Assembly: GCF_000382185.1 (NCBI RefSeq)
Contig: NZ_KB907784.1
Location: 186,001 to 250,000 of the forward strand
DNA: 64,000 bases
From: Bordetella sp. FB-8
Lineage (GTDB): Bacteria > Pseudomonadota > Gammaproteobacteria > Burkholderiales > Burkholderiaceae_B
Direction of reading: 5' to 3'
Shown here: one piece after another, positions 10,237 to 19,011 of the stretch
Numbering within the stretch: position 1 is the stretch's first letter
Layout of the letters: every line of letters starts with the position of its first letter
Notes under the pieces: generated by a model
Database searches by the model: none
What the model was told of the DNA's origin: nothing
The model's input: only the letters and a program-made list of their open reading frames with translations
Program-made: the position numbers and the translations under genes

Positions 10237-13200
10237 TCAGCCCGCGCGCCGAACCTCCCCGAACCCGATCAGCACGGGCATTACCAGCAGTACCAGGGGC
10301 AGTTGCACCAGGGCGCCTGCGATGATGGCGATCGCCAGCGGTTGCAGCATCTGGTCCCCGGATCCGCTGACCGCGGCACCGAGCGGCACCAGCGCCAGGA
10401 TCATCGCGAGCGTGCTCATCAGGATGGGGCGCAGACGATTGAGCGCGGCTTCGCGCAGCGCACGGCGCGGCGCCATGGTCTCGCGCAGTATTTGATATTC
10501 CGACACGAGAAAGATCGACATCTCGGTAGCGATGCCGACAATCATGACCATGCCCATCATCGCGGTGATGTTCAGTTCAACCCCGGTAAGCCACAGGCCC
10601 ACGAATACCGCGCCCGTCGACACCAGCGACATGGCCATGATAACCAAGGGAATGAGCGCGGCGCGGTACAAAAACAGCAGCAGGACAATCTCGGCCGCCA
10701 CGGCGGCGCCGAAAACCTTGACCATGCCGCGCGCGGCCATCTGCTGCTGCTGGTAGGCGCCGCCGAAAGTGTAGGTGACGCCCGCGGGCACGACCCCGGG
10801 CCGGTCCAGCGCGCGCCTGACCGCGGCAATGGTCGAACCCAGATCGTGCGAACCGCGGATCTGGGCGGTAACAGCCACAATCTGCCGCAGATTGTCGCGC
10901 GTCAACTGGGGCTGGCCGGAGACGAACCGGATCGTCGCTACAGTTGCGAGGGAAAATATCCGGCCGTCCGGTGCGGCAATCGGCAGACGGCCGAGCTGGT
11001 CCCGAAAGGTCGGCTTGTCAGGCGCCTGCAGCCAGAGCCGCACCCCGATATCCTGGGTCGCGCCAAGAAAATGGGTGATGACTTTTCCGTTCAGGTAATG
11101 GTAGACCTGATCCCTGACCGATGCGGGCGTCATTGCCTCGAGCGCGGCCGCGGCCGGGTCGACGCGAATCTCCAGGGCATCCCCCGCGGGCACGACGCCA
11201 TCGTCGACCGAGGCGGGTTCGATACCCGGGACCTTGGCGATCGCGTCGGCCACATGCCTGGCGACTGCGCCCAGTTCGCCGGGGTTCTTTGCGCTGAGCT
11301 GGATCACGACAGGCTGGCGGCGCCCCACCATGTCGCCGATCATGTCGTTCATCAGCTGATGCGCATCGAAATTGATACCGGGAACGCGTTGCGTGATGCG
11401 GCGGGAAATATCATCCATGATTTTCCAGATGTCGGGCCGCTTCGAGGCGTCCACGAGATGGACGAAAAAGTCCCCTTGATAAGTTTCGGTCAGGTCGCCG
11501 CCCAGGCCGCCGCCGGTGCGGCGGGAAAACGTGTCTACGTAAGGATTTTTCTTGAGTATGGCCTCGACCTGCTGCAGTTCCCGGTTGGTCTCGCTTAACG
11601 AGGTACCCGGCGCGGTGTTGTAGTCGAGCACGAAACCGCCCTCATCCATCCTGGGCAGAAAGCCGGTGCCAACATGATGGTAGGCACCGTAGCCTGCGCA
11701 GGCCAGCACGAGCAGTCCGGGCGCGATCAGCCAGGGCCGGCGGAACAGGCCGTCGAGCAGGCGTGCATGGATGCGGCGCAAACGCGTTTCCTTGCCATGC
11801 CCGGGGTCCGACCAGGTCTTGAAATCGATCATCGCGCGGGCCAACAGCGGCGCGACAAATGCCGTCAGCAAGAACGAAATGATGAGCGACGACGCCATGG
11901 TTAACGACAGAAATTTGAAGAAGGCGCCCGTAATGCCCGAGAGAAACGCCAAGGGGATGAAAATGATCGTCGTCGCGAGCGTCGAGCCCAGCAAAGGGGA
12001 GAGAAATTCGCGGGCGGCATGCAGCACGCCGGCGCTGGCGTCCTCGTGATCCGGCGAGCCGGCGCGTCGCGCGATGTGCTCGACCATCACGATGACATCG
12101 TCAATCAGAAGCCCGATGGCCGCGGCGATACCGCCCAGCGTCATGATGTTCAAGGTCATGCCGAACAGCCACAGTATCAGCACGCTGCACAGTACCGACA
12201 TCGGCACGATGATCATGGCGACCGCGGTCACGCGCCAATTGCGCAGAAAGGCAAAAAGCACCCCGGCCGCAAAGACCAGACCGATGGCGATCGCCTCTTC
12301 CAGCGCCGCGATCGACGAGCGCACCAGCTGAGTCTGGTCGTACCACTTGAAAAGATGAATGGATGCCGGCTGGGTCTTCATGAACGAATGCAGGCGGTCG
12401 GCCACGATCTTCGCAAGATGAAGCGAATCGGCCCGGTCCTGCTGAAAGACGTCGAACGTGACCGCCGGGTGTCCGTTGTCGTCCACCAACAGCCACTGGG
12501 GCTTGGCCCCCATGCTGACCGAGGCGATACGCGACAAGGGCACGATACCGCCCGCGCGGGTGCGCACGGCGACGTCGCGCACGGACTGCACCGAGGCATA
12601 TCCGTTGTGCGCGACGGCCAGGTACAGCAGGTCGTTGTCCTCGAGACGGCCGATTGCCGCGACGGTATTGGTATCAGACAGCGCCCGGGCGACGTCGTCC
12701 AGGGTCAGGCCATACGCCTGCAAGGTATGGGGCGAGACCGATACCTCGACTTCGGGCGTGTCTCCCCCCAGCACCCCGACTCGGCGAATGCCAGAAATAC
12801 CCGTAAGCATCGGCAGGATCTGCTCGCTCGCAAGTTTTCTGAGATCGGCCATCGAAACCGTTTTCGACAGCAAGGCATAGGACACGAACGGCATGATCGC
12901 GTTCGGACTCATCTGAATCGCCCTATAGCGCGTGCCCCGAGGCAGGTCGGCCATTTTTCCCGACAGCGCGGCATCGACGCTGAGCAGGGCCCGGCTCATA
13001 TCCGCCCCCCACGGAAAATCGACGAATATCTCAGCCGATCCGCGCGACGTTGTAGAGGATACGTCGACCGCGCCGGGTACGGCGCGCGCCGCCGCCTCGA
13101 GCGGCTGCGTGACGTCGACCAGCATCTGCCTGGCCGGCATGCTGCCGACGGACACCTCGATGCGGATGCGTGGAAAACTCGTGATCGGGAACAGGCCGAC

Positions 13201-13299
13201 CGGCAGATTGATCGCCGCATAAAGACCCGCCAGGGTAAGCATGGCGGCAACCGCGAGAACGGGCAGACGGTAAAGATGGAGCCAGCGTGCGAACGTCAC
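10237..13299 (-). CDS. RND-family efflux pump, inner-membrane permease
   Basis: This is a proton-driven resistance-nodulation-division pump of 1020 residues, the usual size. I chose the GTG at 13299 because it gives the canonical N-terminal helix (VTFARWLHLYRLPVLAVAAM) and its GTGA overlaps the stop of the adaptor gene. The open frame extends another 125 codons upstream, but only as a shadow of that gene. Helix 4 carries IGLLIDDVIVMVEHI with D400 and D401, matching the AcrB Asp pair (D407/D408), so it resembles the HAE drug-pump branch more than CzcA, which has an extra Asp two turns earlier. Two large periplasmic loops are present. The substrate cannot be read from sequence. Confidence 0.92.
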   Translation of the reverse strand: MTFARWLHLYRLPVLAVAAMLTLAGLYAAINLPVGLFPITSFPRIRIEVSVGSMPARQMLVDVTQPLEAAARAVPGAVDVSSTTSRGSAEIFVDFPWGADMSRALLSVDAALSGKMADLPRGTRYRAIQMSPNAIMPFVSYALLSKTVSMADLRKLASEQILPMLTGISGIRRVGVLGGDTPEVEVSVSPHTLQAYGLTLDDVARALSDTNTVAAIGRLEDNDLLYLAVAHNGYASVQSVRDVAVRTRAGGIVPLSRIASVSMGAKPQWLLVDDNGHPAVTFDVFQQDRADSLHLAKIVADRLHSFMKTQPASIHLFKWYDQTQLVRSSIAALEEAIAIGLVFAAGVLFAFLRNWRVTAVAMIIVPMSVLCSVLILWLFGMTLNIMTLGGIAAAIGLLIDDVIVMVEHIARRAGSPDHEDASAGVLHAAREFLSPLLGSTLATTIIFIPLAFLSGITGAFFKFLSLTMASSLIISFLLTAFVAPLLARAMIDFKTWSDPGHGKETRLRRIHARLLDGLFRRPWLIAPGLLVLACAGYGAYHHVGTGFLPRMDEGGFVLDYNTAPGTSLSETNRELQQVEAILKKNPYVDTFSRRTGGGLGGDLTETYQGDFFVHLVDASKRPDIWKIMDDISRRITQRVPGINFDAHQLMNDMIGDMVGRRQPVVIQLSAKNPGELGAVARHVADAIAKVPGIEPASVDDGVVPAGDALEIRVDPAAAALEAMTPASVRDQVYHYLNGKVITHFLGATQDIGVRLWLQAPDKPTFRDQLGRLPIAAPDGRIFSLATVATIRFVSGQPQLTRDNLRQIVAVTAQIRGSHDLGSTIAAVRRALDRPGVVPAGVTYTFGGAYQQQQMAARGMVKVFGAAVAAEIVLLLFLYRAALIPLVIMAMSLVSTGAVFVGLWLTGVELNITAMMGMVMIVGIATEMSIFLVSEYQILRETMAPRRALREAALNRLRPILMSTLAMILALVPLGAAVSGSGDQMLQPLAIAIIAGALVQLPLVLLVMPVLIGFGEVRRAG

Positions 13300-14390
13300 G
13301 GCTGTACCCCGCCTGTTTTTTCGACGCGCAGCGCCATGCCATCGCGCAATTGATAGTTGCCGGAAATCACCACGGGCTGACCGCTTTCGAGGCCGCTGCC
13401 CCGAATGACGGTTTGCCCCCCCCGCGAACCGACAATGCGCACGGAAACCTTGCGCGCCTTCAGGCCGTCGGCCTGCATGACATAAGGACTCCCGCGACGA
13501 TCGACCAGGATGGCGGCATGCGGCACAACATAGCCCCGGATTTCTCCGGCCATGACCTGGGCTTTGGCCGATTGCCCGACAATCAGGCAGCGCGCGGGCA
13601 ACGCGATCTCGGCGGGCACCAGCCCGGTGGACGGGTCGATCATGGCGCCGCGCTGGGCGACGGCTCCCTTGCACTGACTCTGCGCGCCGATGGCGCGCAC
13701 GCGCGCGGAGTCGCCATGATGGATCCAGTTTGCATCGGAGGCGTCCACGCCGATCCGAAGCAGGATCTCGCCAGACCTGGCCAGTTCCAGCAATGGCGTT
13801 CCGGCCGAAGCCAGCATGCCGGGGGTCGCCTGGACACGCGTCACAACGCCATCGAAGGGCGAACGTATCGTCCGTGCGCCCTGCGCTCCTTCGGCTTGCA
13901 GCGCGCTCACGTTGACGCGGGCGTCGGCAACCGCCCTGTCGGCATCGGCCAGTTGCCGATTCGTGGCCAGGTGCTGCGCATACAGTTGTCTGACGCCTGC
14001 CGCCATTCGCGTGGCTGCGCGCAGCGCCGACTGCGCCCGCAGGTACATTGAGGTCGTCTGTGGACTTGGGCTGACTTGCAATAGCGGCGCGCCGGCGGAG
14101 ACTTCCATGCCCGGCCTGGCAAGAACGCTATCGATGATTTCCGGAGTCGGGACGGTGACGCTTCGGCTTGCCGACGCCGGCGGCTGTGCAACGCCATAGC
14201 CTACGATGGTGCGCGCAAGACCTCCCCGCCTGAGCGTGGCCAGCGTGACCAGCGCGCTCGGCGTGTCGACGCCCGGCGTGTCGACGCTCGGCGTGTCGAC
14301 GCCCGGCGTGCCGACGTCGCTCGGACTGGCACAGGCGGTGCCGCAGCCGAGCAATAAGGCCAGCGCCGCGTAGATCATTTGATGTTTCAT
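13296..14390 (-). CDS. RND efflux periplasmic adaptor (membrane fusion protein)
   Basis: The adaptor links the pump to the outer-membrane channel. I chose the ATG giving MKHQMIYAALALLLGCGTAC: it is preceded by GGAGAATGCATC and overlaps the stop of the channel gene (ATGA). The N-terminus is a signal sequence, possibly a lipoprotein type (LLGC at residue 16). A Pro/Asp/Thr-rich linker encoded by four 15-base tandem repeats follows, then lipoyl-like, helical hairpin and beta-barrel regions (RTIRSPFDGVVTRVQATPGM). About 364 residues. The linker repeat number could vary between strains. Confidence 0.9.
   Translation of the reverse strand: MKHQMIYAALALLLGCGTACASPSDVGTPGVDTPSVDTPGVDTPSALVTLATLRRGGLARTIVGYGVAQPPASASRSVTVPTPEIIDSVLARPGMEVSAGAPLLQVSPSPQTTSMYLRAQSALRAATRMAAGVRQLYAQHLATNRQLADADRAVADARVNVSALQAEGAQGARTIRSPFDGVVTRVQATPGMLASAGTPLLELARSGEILLRIGVDASDANWIHHGDSARVRAIGAQSQCKGAVAQRGAMIDPSTGLVPAEIALPARCLIVGQSAKAQVMAGEIRGYVVPHAAILVDRRGSPYVMQADGLKARKVSVRIVGSRGGQTVIRGSGLESGQPVVISGNYQLRDGMALRVEKTGGVQP
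14257..14316. repeat. Four 15-base tandem repeats inside the adaptor gene
   Basis: Four head-to-tail copies of CYCGGCGTGTCGACG lie in the coding sequence. Position two alternates T, C, T, C, and the last copy has one further change. On the coding strand they encode pentapeptides of the type V-D/G-T-P-G/S directly after the signal peptide. The pattern suggests duplication of a 30-base unit. Confidence 0.9.
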
Positions 14391-15751
14391 GATGCATTCT
14401 CCATATGGCGCGGCGCAACCCGCGTGGCCGGCAACCCCCATCCCAGTTCGAGAGCCAGCGCGACGCGGACCTCATCGCGGGCGCGCTCGAGCCTGAAAAG
14501 ATCGAGATTTCGCCGTGTCGCGGCCGAGGTGAACCGAATCAGGGAAAGCCGGTCGAGATCCCGCCGCGCATAGGCTGCGCGCGCAGTCGCGACACGGGCC
14601 TGCGCCGCGTTGGCGGCACCTCGCGCCGCGGTGAGCGCAGCGTCAATACGCTGGCTTTGCGCGTAAAGTCCGCGTATGGCGGCAGCTGTCTGGTCAAGTT
14701 GCTGGCGATACTGCTCACGGAGCAGCAATCGTGTCGCGCGCGCTTGCGCTATCTGCCCTTGATTGCGGTTGAAGACGGGCAGATCGAACGTGGCCGTCGG
14801 GCCGCCCGAGCGAACGGCCGACGTATCCGAACCCCACGATCCTCCCAGAATCAACGCAGGAAACTGACCGAGAATGGCTGCCCGAACGCGCTCGTCGGCC
14901 GAACGGTAGCCAAGCCGCAGTCCGATCAGATCGGGACGCCGATGTTGAACGGCAGAGATCCGCGTCCGAGGGCCGCGGGCAGGCATCGGCACATCCGGGC
15001 GGGCGATGGCAAAGCGGATATCAGGCTGCAAGCCAAGCAGGCCATCGAGCTTCTGCCAATTTGCGAGCTGTGTTTCTCGCATCGTCTCGAGCGATTGCGC
15101 AGCCTGCGCCTGCCTGTCTCGCAGCGAAGACAATAGCGCCAGGTCGGCATCGTTCGCATCGACGGCGCTGCGCACCGCTGCGGCCGCGCTTGCCGTATGC
15201 CGCAATCCGGCCTGGGCGGACGCAATGGACCGCGCGCCCCAATAGAGATCGATGGCCAGAAGACGGGCCTTCTGCGCAACTTGCCATTCGCGCCACAGAA
15301 GGTCGGCATTGACTTTTTCTGTCTGCGCCCGGGCCGAGGCGACGCGCCTGCGGTACGTGACGAGCGAGGCGATGTCTTCGGTAAGCGATGCGGTAAATGC
15401 GCCCGTTGTCCCAGGCCCGCCCAGAAGCGCGGCATAGCCAAGCGCGGCGGACGGGTTGGGCAAGAGCGCGCTTTGTATCAGATTGGCGCGCGCCAGATCC
15501 ATCCGGGCATGTTCGCCGGCCAATTCAGGCGCATTGAGAATCGCGAGCAGGCCGATCCTGTTCACGTCCAGAGGCTGCTTCAGATTGATTGGTTCCGCGT
15601 CCGCGCCTTTCTCCTGCATTACATGGACGATGCCGGACAGGCTGGCAGCCAGCCGCGCATGCTCAGGCAATGGCAAAGCATGGTAGGAGGCGCAGCCCGC
15701 GACGGCGAGCAGGCCAAGCAGCGCACCCAGAGCAGGGAATAAATTTCGCAT
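14387..15751 (-). CDS. RND efflux outer-membrane channel, TolC/CusC-type lipoprotein
   Basis: This is an outer-membrane factor that completes the tripartite efflux system. I chose the ATG giving MRNLFPALGALLGLLAVAGC, which has a perfect lipobox (VAGC, lipid-modified Cys at residue 20); the open frame continues upstream without signal-like sequence. The 454 residues hold two OEP repeats rich in long amphipathic helices (for example the Ala/Gln-rich stretch near residues 160-200). It is first in the minus-strand operon and overlaps the adaptor start by four bases, so the three parts are likely made in ratio. No regulator gene lies beside the operon. Confidence 0.9.
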   Translation of the reverse strand: MRNLFPALGALLGLLAVAGCASYHALPLPEHARLAASLSGIVHVMQEKGADAEPINLKQPLDVNRIGLLAILNAPELAGEHARMDLARANLIQSALLPNPSAALGYAALLGGPGTTGAFTASLTEDIASLVTYRRRVASARAQTEKVNADLLWREWQVAQKARLLAIDLYWGARSIASAQAGLRHTASAAAAVRSAVDANDADLALLSSLRDRQAQAAQSLETMRETQLANWQKLDGLLGLQPDIRFAIARPDVPMPARGPRTRISAVQHRRPDLIGLRLGYRSADERVRAAILGQFPALILGGSWGSDTSAVRSGGPTATFDLPVFNRNQGQIAQARATRLLLREQYRQQLDQTAAAIRGLYAQSQRIDAALTAARGAANAAQARVATARAAYARRDLDRLSLIRFTSAATRRNLDLFRLERARDEVRVALALELGWGLPATRVAPRHMENAS

Positions 15752-15995
15752 CGAGCATTTCCAGCGCAAGAAACCACACGATTGAACCCGGCATGAGAGA
15801 ACCCGGGTTATCGGAGCGCGCAATCTTAAAATGCGGACAATAAACCCTGCATTAACAAGCCTGATCTTCACCGCTCCGACGCACCCACCCAGGCCTCCGT
15901 TAAGCGGGACTGACGTGGCGAGCCGAACCCCGGACGGCTGCCCAACCAGCGCGGGCAACCCTGGGGGTTGCCGCCCCCCATGTGTGCCGCCGTCT

Positions 15996-16023
15996 TTGTA
16001 ACTTTTAGTATTTTTATTACAAT
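15996..16023 (+). promoter_or_regulatory. Candidate sigma70 promoter
   Basis: TTGTAA and TACAAT separated by 16 bases make a fair sigma70 promoter in an AT-rich patch. It is followed directly by the palindrome AATCTG-A-CAGATT, which could be an operator at the transcription start. It points towards the porin, 460 bases away, but a terminator-like hairpin intervenes at 16220-16256. Confidence 0.4.
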
Positions 16024-16029
16024 CTGACA

Positions 16030-16256
16030 GATTGCTACGCGCGGCGAAGGGGCAGCGCGATCGCGTGCGGCAAAGCCAAACCCACGTCCTGCCGGTCGAG
16101 GACGTTGTGCGCGACGCGCCGACCCGATTCCGGCGCTATCTATGTTGGCGGCGCAGACAGTTCACGCGCCTGGAGCAAATACATGCACCACAATGGGGCC
16201 ACGATTTAGATTCGACATCGGGGCGGACAGAGATACCGACGATGCGCCCCTTTTTT
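16030..16256 (+). ncRNA. Candidate small RNA or attenuated porin leader
   Basis: The stretch runs from the predicted start of the 15996-16023 promoter to a terminator-like hairpin (GGGGCG and CGCCCC stem, then TTTTTT). It has no open frame of protein character. It would give a transcript of about 225 bases, either a free small RNA or a leader that stops before the porin gene. This is inferred only from promoter and terminator shape. Confidence 0.28.
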
Positions 16257-16485
16257 ATCGATCTATCTGCTCCCTCACTTGAAGCCCACTCCGATTGGCG
16301 TGAACCGTATGTTGCGGATTTCCAACGCGAAGGGGAAAAACCAGGCCTTTTCAGACGTTATCCATAGCCAGTGGCGCTGAATTTTGTTGGAATAACACTC
16401 AACTTCCCTTTGCGGAGTTAGGGGGGCATGCAGGCAGCGTTGCTGCGTTGCTGCTCTTGTCACTCAAATCAACGGAGATTTCTCA

Positions 16486-17640
16486 ATGAAAAAGACTCTG
16501 CTCGCTGCCGCCCTGTTCGCCGGCTTTGCTGGCTTCGCTGGCGCGGCCCAAGCGGAAACCCAGGTTACCCTGTACGGCATCCTGGACACGGGTATCGAAT
16601 TCAACAACGTCAAGTCCAACAATGCCGGCAAGAGCGTCAGCTACTCCACGGCCGGACTGGCTAGCGGCAACTCGTCGGGCAGCCGTTGGGGCATGAAGGG
16701 CACGGAAGACCTGGGTGGCGGCACGCAAGCGGTCTTCACGCTCGAAAGCGGCTACTCCATCAGCAACGGCACGTCGGCTCAAGGTGGCCGCCTGTTCGGC
16801 CGTCGCGCTTTCCTGGGCCTGCAGAATCCCTCCTGGGGTATGGTTCGTGTCGGCCGCGGCCCCACGATCTCGACCGACATGTTGGAATCGGCTAACAGCG
16901 ATCCGTTCCAGTGGGGCTTCGGTCCGTTCAACCTGGGCGCCATCGCCACCTCGCTCGACACCTACCGTACCGACAACTCGGTCGGCTACATGAGCCCGGT
17001 GTTTTCCGGCTTCCAAGTCGGCGCTGGCTACAGCTTCAACGTCGACAAGGGCAACGGTTACTCCACCGGTACGTCCATGGGCACCAACCGCGAGCCCGGC
17101 CTGGACGGCGCGATCACCTACACGAACGGCCCCCTGTTCGCCGGCCTGACCTACAGCCAGACCAACGTCTTCGGCAAGGGCACGATCCGCCAGCTCGTGG
17201 CTGACGCGTCGTACAACTTCCAAGTCCTGACCGTGTACGGCGCTTACGTCCGCGGCTGGAACGGCCTGGCTGGTGGCTCCGCTGGCGGCACCACCGACTT
17301 CAACGGCTTGGGCAACACCATCTCGTACGCCAACGGCGGCAACACCTACGCCTCGGGCGCGAAGCAAAACGCCTTCATGCTGGGTCTGTCGGTTCCGGTC
17401 GGCACGGCTACCAGCCTGTTCGCGACCTACCAGCACCAGACCCTGGGCGGTGCGGGTTCGGACGCCATCCTCAGCACGTCGGCTGCTCGCTCGGCTCAAA
17501 ACACCTTCGGCGTCGGCGCGACTTACAGCCTGTCCAAGCGTACCAACCTGTTCGCCGTCGTCGGCTATGTCGACGGCTACCAGAACGTCTCCGGCCAGAA
17601 GGATACGGCCGGCGTGATCGGTATGCGCCACCAGTTCTGA
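16486..17640 (+). CDS. General outer-membrane porin (Bordetella major-porin type)
   Basis: This is a 16-strand trimeric diffusion porin of 384 residues in the Gram-negative porin_4 group typical of Bordetella and Burkholderia. The signal peptide is MKKTLLAAALFAGFAGFAG followed by AAQA and a cleavage before ETQVTLYG. The first strand (VTLYGILDTGIEF) and the final residues GMRHQF, ending in Phe for BAM recognition, are classic. A good ribosome site (GGAG) lies upstream and a strong terminator follows at 17684-17718, so it is a single-gene unit. Codon use is strongly biased, as in a highly expressed gene. Confidence 0.96.
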   Translation: MKKTLLAAALFAGFAGFAGAAQAETQVTLYGILDTGIEFNNVKSNNAGKSVSYSTAGLASGNSSGSRWGMKGTEDLGGGTQAVFTLESGYSISNGTSAQGGRLFGRRAFLGLQNPSWGMVRVGRGPTISTDMLESANSDPFQWGFGPFNLGAIATSLDTYRTDNSVGYMSPVFSGFQVGAGYSFNVDKGNGYSTGTSMGTNREPGLDGAITYTNGPLFAGLTYSQTNVFGKGTIRQLVADASYNFQVLTVYGAYVRGWNGLAGGSAGGTTDFNGLGNTISYANGGNTYASGAKQNAFMLGLSVPVGTATSLFATYQHQTLGGAGSDAILSTSAARSAQNTFGVGATYSLSKRTNLFAVVGYVDGYQNVSGQKDTAGVIGMRHQF

Positions 17641-17683
17641 TCTTGCGCAGGGCTCAAGCCCTGTGCCTGAATCCGAAGCATGC

Positions 17684-17718
17684 AAAACTGCCCCAGCGCA
17701 AGCTGGGGCAGTTTTTTT
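17684..17718 (+). terminator. Rho-independent terminator of the porin gene
   Basis: A near-perfect stem (ACTGCCCCAGC pairing with GCTGGGGCAGT around a GCAA tetraloop) is followed by seven T. It lies about 45 bases after the porin stop. Confidence 0.95.
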
Positions 17719-17782
17719 ATTCCGCTTTCAGAGGAAAATTCACCGCCACATGCGTCTCAAATCCAGAGCCACGCCCTCCAGG

Positions 17783-17824
17783 CAAAACAAAGCGGCTTGA
17801 AGGATGTACCTTCAAGCCGCTTTA
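17783..17824 (-). terminator. Terminator of tRNA-Arg
   Basis: A 15-base perfect stem (AAAGCGGCTTGAAGG and its complement, five-base loop) is followed on the minus strand by TTTGTTTTG. It lies about 20 bases beyond the tRNA 3' end. Confidence 0.85.
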
Positions 17825-17843
17825 CGTTTATTCAAACAAAAAT

Positions 17844-17920
17844 TGGTGCGCCCGGCAGGATTCGAACCCACGACCCCTTGGTTCGTAGCCAAGTACTCTA
17901 TCCAACTGAGCTACGGGCGC
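17844..17920 (-). tRNA. tRNA-Arg (ACG)
   Basis: The complement strand folds as a complete tRNA with encoded CCA. It has a GCGCCCG acceptor, an anticodon stem CTTGG/CCAAG around CTACGAA (anticodon ACG) and the T-loop GGGTTCGAATCC. The A at position 34 would be read as inosine, as is usual for this tRNA. Confidence 0.97.
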
Positions 17921-18184
17921 ATTTTACTTTTATTGCCACGTGGCTGTTTCAAGCCAATAGCCAAAAAAGCAAAGAAAAAGATTATACCCGCTTTTCAGAA
18001 AATCGGCTCAGGCCGCAAAGAATCTCTCTGATGCGGTTTCCCCACAGACAAACGGTGGCGGATTTGTTATAAATATAAGACTCAGTTACTTTATTTGCGC
18101 GAAACGCAACGTTAGAGGTATTTCGTCCGCCCCCCTAATTTTGCACGCGTCTCCAGGCGCTGCTCAATGCGGGTAGTCGGTCTC

Positions 18185-18235
18185 ATGAAGAGTCTTTTGC
18201 TGTCAAAAAAGAGTCTTTCGCCGCCAAAAAAATGA
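18185..18235 (+). CDS. Possible 16-residue leader peptide overlapping the ycgR start
   Basis: A short frame encodes MKSLLLSKKSLSPPKK and its TGA stop overlaps the ycgR ATG as ATGA. The peptide contains a 21-base near-tandem duplication (18190-18210 and 18211-18231, three T/C differences). No clear ribosome site precedes it. It may couple translation to ycgR, or be the true N-terminus of YcgR displaced by one base at an A7 run. Speculative. Confidence 0.25.
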   Translation: MKSLLLSKKSLSPPKK

Positions 18236-19011
18236 ACGCCCCGCAAATCCAGCAAAATCGCGATACGGAAATCAGAGGCACCGATCCTGGGGATCCCAGG
18301 GCCGCCTATGGCATCCTGAACCCCCTGGCAATAAACCGCTACCTGATGCAGTCCGTGAAAAACGGTGATCTGTTCACTGTTAATTTTCGCGGCCAGCAGT
18401 TCATCACCTGCCTGCTTGATATCGACTCGCGGGAAGACGCACTCATCTTCGATTCGAGCCAGGTACAGGAAGAGAATGCGGCCTTGATCGCCTCGCCGCG
18501 CTGCCGGCTCAAGGGACAAAGCGGCGGCGTGACCGTCGAGTTCGACTTGCCAGGCGTGCGAGCCACCCAATTCGAGGGCCGCTCGGCGCTCAAGTCTGCT
18601 TTGCCTTCGGTGCTCTTCTACATACAGCGCCGTCAATTCTTCCGGGTCAACACGCCCGTCATCGATCCTTTTCACTGCTCGGGCAAGATGCTGCTTTCGC
18701 ACGGCGGCGAGCGTGAGTACGACGTCGAAATACACGACTTGTCGCTAAGTGGCATAGGCCTGCGTTCGGTCGATTCCATCGACGCAGGCACGAGGCTGCC
18801 CGATGCCTACATCGACCTTCGCGGCGCCGGCGCCCTGGAAACCGACCTGTGCGTGGCCAACTGCAAGACCATCGAGTTGGCAAACCGCAAGCAGGTCTAT
18901 CACGTCGGCTGCATTTTCGAAAACCTGTCGCTGCAGCAGGAAATCAAGCTGCAGCGGTATATCCACCAGGTCGAGAAAGAGCTGGCGATGCTCAAGAGCG
19001 CGAAAGAGTAG
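18232..19011 (+). CDS. ycgR: YcgR-type flagellar brake, c-di-GMP receptor with PilZ domain
   Basis: YcgR proteins bind cyclic di-GMP and slow the flagellar motor. The 259 residues show an N-terminal YcgR domain (about 25-125) followed by a PilZ domain whose two c-di-GMP motifs are intact: R134xxxR138 (RQFFR) and D169xS171xxG174 (DLSLSG). The start codon follows a run of A and has no proper ribosome site, but it overlaps the stop of a small upstream frame. It stands alone, with no flagellar genes in the window. It may respond to the diguanylate cyclase encoded at 34-36 kb, though nothing links them directly. Confidence 0.9.
   Translation: MNAPQIQQNRDTEIRGTDPGDPRAAYGILNPLAINRYLMQSVKNGDLFTVNFRGQQFITCLLDIDSREDALIFDSSQVQEENAALIASPRCRLKGQSGGVTVEFDLPGVRATQFEGRSALKSALPSVLFYIQRRQFFRVNTPVIDPFHCSGKMLLSHGGEREYDVEIHDLSLSGIGLRSVDSIDAGTRLPDAYIDLRGAGALETDLCVANCKTIELANRKQVYHVGCIFENLSLQQEIKLQRYIHQVEKELAMLKSAKE

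Larger units (their letters stand above)
15752..16485. other. Long non-coding region between efflux operon and porin
   Basis: These 734 bases hold no convincing gene. A sigma70-like promoter (about 15996-16023), a 13-base palindrome (16021-16033) and a GC hairpin followed by six T (16220-16256) can be seen. The porin ribosome site ends the region. A short open frame at 16032-16367 has no protein-like composition and was not called. Confidence 0.6.

Noticed and set aside
13300..13674. N-terminal extension of the RND pump frame
   Set aside because: It lies wholly inside the adaptor gene in another frame and is Arg-rich; the GTG at 13299 gives the normal pump N-terminus and overlaps the adaptor stop.
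14257..14316. CRISPR-like repeats
   Set aside because: The units are 15 bases, adjacent without spacers and in frame in a protein gene.
16032..16367. 111-codon open frame upstream of the porin
   Set aside because: Arg/Gln/His-rich, no ribosome site, and overlaps the predicted leader hairpin.
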